A DNA stretch of 64,000 nt from Arthrobacter jiangjiafuii (GTDB taxonomy: Bacteria; Actinomycetota; Actinomycetes; Actinomycetales; Micrococcaceae): assembly GCF_018622995.1 (NCBI RefSeq), contig NZ_CP076022.1, forward strand, positions 2,542,001-2,606,000, written 5' to 3'. The position numbers and the translations under genes were made by a program. Positions 62,522 to 64,000 of this stretch are shown piece after piece. Positions within the stretch are counted from its first letter, which is position 1; the number at the start of each line of letters is the position of its first letter. The notes beneath the pieces are model-generated. The model made no database searches. It worked only from the letters and a program-made list of their open reading frames with translations, and had not been told where the DNA came from.

Positions 62522-64000
62522 CTACGGCACCCCTGTACAGCGACAAGATTTCACCGGCAGCCGGCGCCCCGATCCTGGAAGTCACCGGCCTGGGAGTCGA
62601 CTTCATGGTCGACAACGCCTGGGTGATGGCCGCCGAGGATGTGTCCTTCACCATCCGGCCCGGAGAAATCCTGGCCATCGTCGGGGAATCCGGTTCCGGA
62701 AAGAGCATGTCCTCCATGGCCCTGCTCGGGCTGCTGCCCGGCAATGGCCGTTCCTCAGGCAGCGCGAAGCTCCAGGGCAAGGAGCTGATCGGCGCTCCGC
62801 AGTCGGCCCTGCGGAAAATCCGCGGCAATGACATAGCCATGATTTTCCAAGAGCCGATGACTGCCCTCAACCCGGTGCTGACCATCGGCGAGCAGATCAA
62901 GGAAGTGATCGAGCAGCACTCCGATGCTTCCCCGGCCCAGGCCAAGGAGCGGGCCATCGAGCTGCTGCGCATGGTGGAGATTCCCGAGCCGGAACGGCGC
63001 TACGGTTCCTACCCGCACCAGTTCTCGGGCGGTCAGCGGCAACGGGCCATGATCGCGATCGCAATTGCCAACGACCCCATCCTGCTGGTGGCCGACGAGC
63101 CCACCACCGCCCTGGACGTGACCGTCCAGGCGGAGGTGCTTGAACTCCTGCGCAGCCTGAACCGCCGGCTGAACAGCGCCATCATGCTCATTACCCATGA
63201 CATGGGCGTTGTGGCAGACCTTGCGGACAAGGTAGTGGTCATGGAGAAGGGCCGGATCGTTGAGGCGGCACCGGTGGCCGAGCTCTTCGGAAATCCGCGT
63301 GAGGAATACACCCGGCAGCTGCTGGCGGCGGTCCCCCATCTGGGGTCCAAGGTGGGCGGGGTCCTCTCCGCCGTGGAAGTGGAAGACGACGGGACCCTCC
63401 AGATCACTGACGCGCCGCGCGCGGTTCTGCGGGAGTCCGCAGACCTCGCCACCGTCGACGCCGGAGTGGTTCCGGCGCTGCAGCTGAGCGGCGTCTCGAT
63501 CGAGTACCCGGGCCGCTTCCGGCAGCCTGGCTTCAAGGCGGTGTCGGATGTTTCCTTCGTCATCAACCCCGGCGAAGTGATGGGCCTGGTGGGCGAATCG
63601 GGCTCCGGCAAGTCGACCATTGCCCGCGCCGTGACCGGCCTGCTTCCGGTCAGCGCCGGAAGCGTCAACATCAACGGCACCGACATCGCCGGACTCACGC
63701 CCAAGCAGATGCTGCCGCTGCGGCGGAAGTTCGCCATCGTGTTCCAGGATCCCGCAGCCTCGCTGAATCCGCGCATGTCGATCGGCGAGTCGATCGGCGA
63801 GCCGTTGTTCCTGCACGAGAAGCTCTCCCGGAAGGACCTGGACCGCAGGGTGGAGCTGCTGCTGGAGGATGTCCAGCTGCCCACCAGCTTCCGCAACCGG
63901 TATCCGCATGAGCTTTCCGGCGGACAGCGGCAGCGAGTGGGGATCGCCCGCGCCCTGTCGCTGCGCCCGTCGCTGCTGGTGGCGGACGAGCCGACGTCGG
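62518..64000 (+). CDS. Double ATPase of the peptide ABC transporter (DppD-DppF fusion, partial)
   Basis: The visible 494 codons hold one complete ATPase module and most of a second. Module 1 has Walker A GESGSGKS (56-63), signature QFSGGQRQRAMIAIAI and Walker B LLVADEPTTALD. A linker with VEVEDDGTLQ leads to module 2 with a second GESGSGKS (359-366), the Q-loop FQDPAASLNPRMSIGE and signature ELSGGQRQRVGIARAL. The gene runs off the window in the second Walker B (VADEPTS). Confidence 0.93.
   Translation, partial: MTTAPLYSDKISPAAGAPILEVTGLGVDFMVDNAWVMAAEDVSFTIRPGEILAIVGESGSGKSMSSMALLGLLPGNGRSSGSAKLQGKELIGAPQSALRKIRGNDIAMIFQEPMTALNPVLTIGEQIKEVIEQHSDASPAQAKERAIELLRMVEIPEPERRYGSYPHQFSGGQRQRAMIAIAIANDPILLVADEPTTALDVTVQAEVLELLRSLNRRLNSAIMLITHDMGVVADLADKVVVMEKGRIVEAAPVAELFGNPREEYTRQLLAAVPHLGSKVGGVLSAVEVEDDGTLQITDAPRAVLRESADLATVDAGVVPALQLSGVSIEYPGRFRQPGFKAVSDVSFVINPGEVMGLVGESGSGKSTIARAVTGLLPVSAGSVNINGTDIAGLTPKQMLPLRRKFAIVFQDPAASLNPRMSIGESIGEPLFLHEKLSRKDLDRRVELLLEDVQLPTSFRNRYPHELSGGQRQRVGIARALSLRPSLLVADEPTS

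Overview
The window is GC-rich actinobacterial chromosomal DNA. I infer a member of the Micrococcaceae (Arthrobacter-like). The evidence is the gene order argS-lysA-hom-thrC-thrB-rho-prfA-prmC-tsaC-wecA-atp (a block also found in Mycobacterium tuberculosis), a Kgd-type 2-oxoglutarate enzyme, a Rho with a very long Arg/Asn-rich insertion, and frequent GTG/TTG starts. Most genes lie close together with 1-8 base overlaps.

Layout. 1-4747 (minus): F1Fo ATP synthase operon (two small membrane proteins, atpB, atpE, atpF, atpH, and atpA cut by the window edge). 4858-10884: a surface-glycan locus placed inside the conserved block, with WecA-type transferase and a CapD/PglF-like nucleotide-sugar enzyme (minus), then two GlfT1-like family-2 glycosyltransferases and an NAD-dependent epimerase (plus). 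11037-23068 (minus): tsaC, prmC, prfA, rho, thrB, thrC, hom, lysA, argS. 23242-26127 (plus): a three-gene flavinylated electron-transfer unit (FMN-binding lipoprotein, ApbE, and a membrane protein fused to a ferredoxin-reductase-like module). 26246-26321: tRNA-Arg(CCG). Next comes a complete 1340-bp IS481-family element flanked by a 16-bp duplication of the tRNA 3' end.

27863-38944: poxB, then a probable TetR regulon made of TetR, an MDR oxidoreductase, a five-gene LIV-type ABC transporter and a divergent SDR/MaoC pair. Three near-identical palindromes lie at 29687, 31416 and 37618. A GlxA-type regulator and a small membrane protein follow. 39013-40770: a DinB-family gene with a frameshift, divergent from a WYL regulator, with a palindrome between them. 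40784-44701: hrpA. 44745-46834: HIT hydrolase, rhodanese and MBL-fold genes. 47026-50151: zur with znuB-znuC-znuA and a palindromic Zur-type box. 50267-52722: two CNNM/CBS membrane proteins. 53321-57151: kgd, followed by a degenerate SGNH-like gene. 58082-64000: a peptide/nickel-type ABC transporter whose first permease carries about six extra membrane helices and whose double ATPase is cut by the window end.

The best candidates for follow-up are the flavinylation trio, the IS481/tRNA junction with its matching terminators, the three-operator TetR regulon (one operator lies inside a coding region), and the enlarged DppB-like permease. No CRISPR array, prophage or toxin-antitoxin pair was seen.
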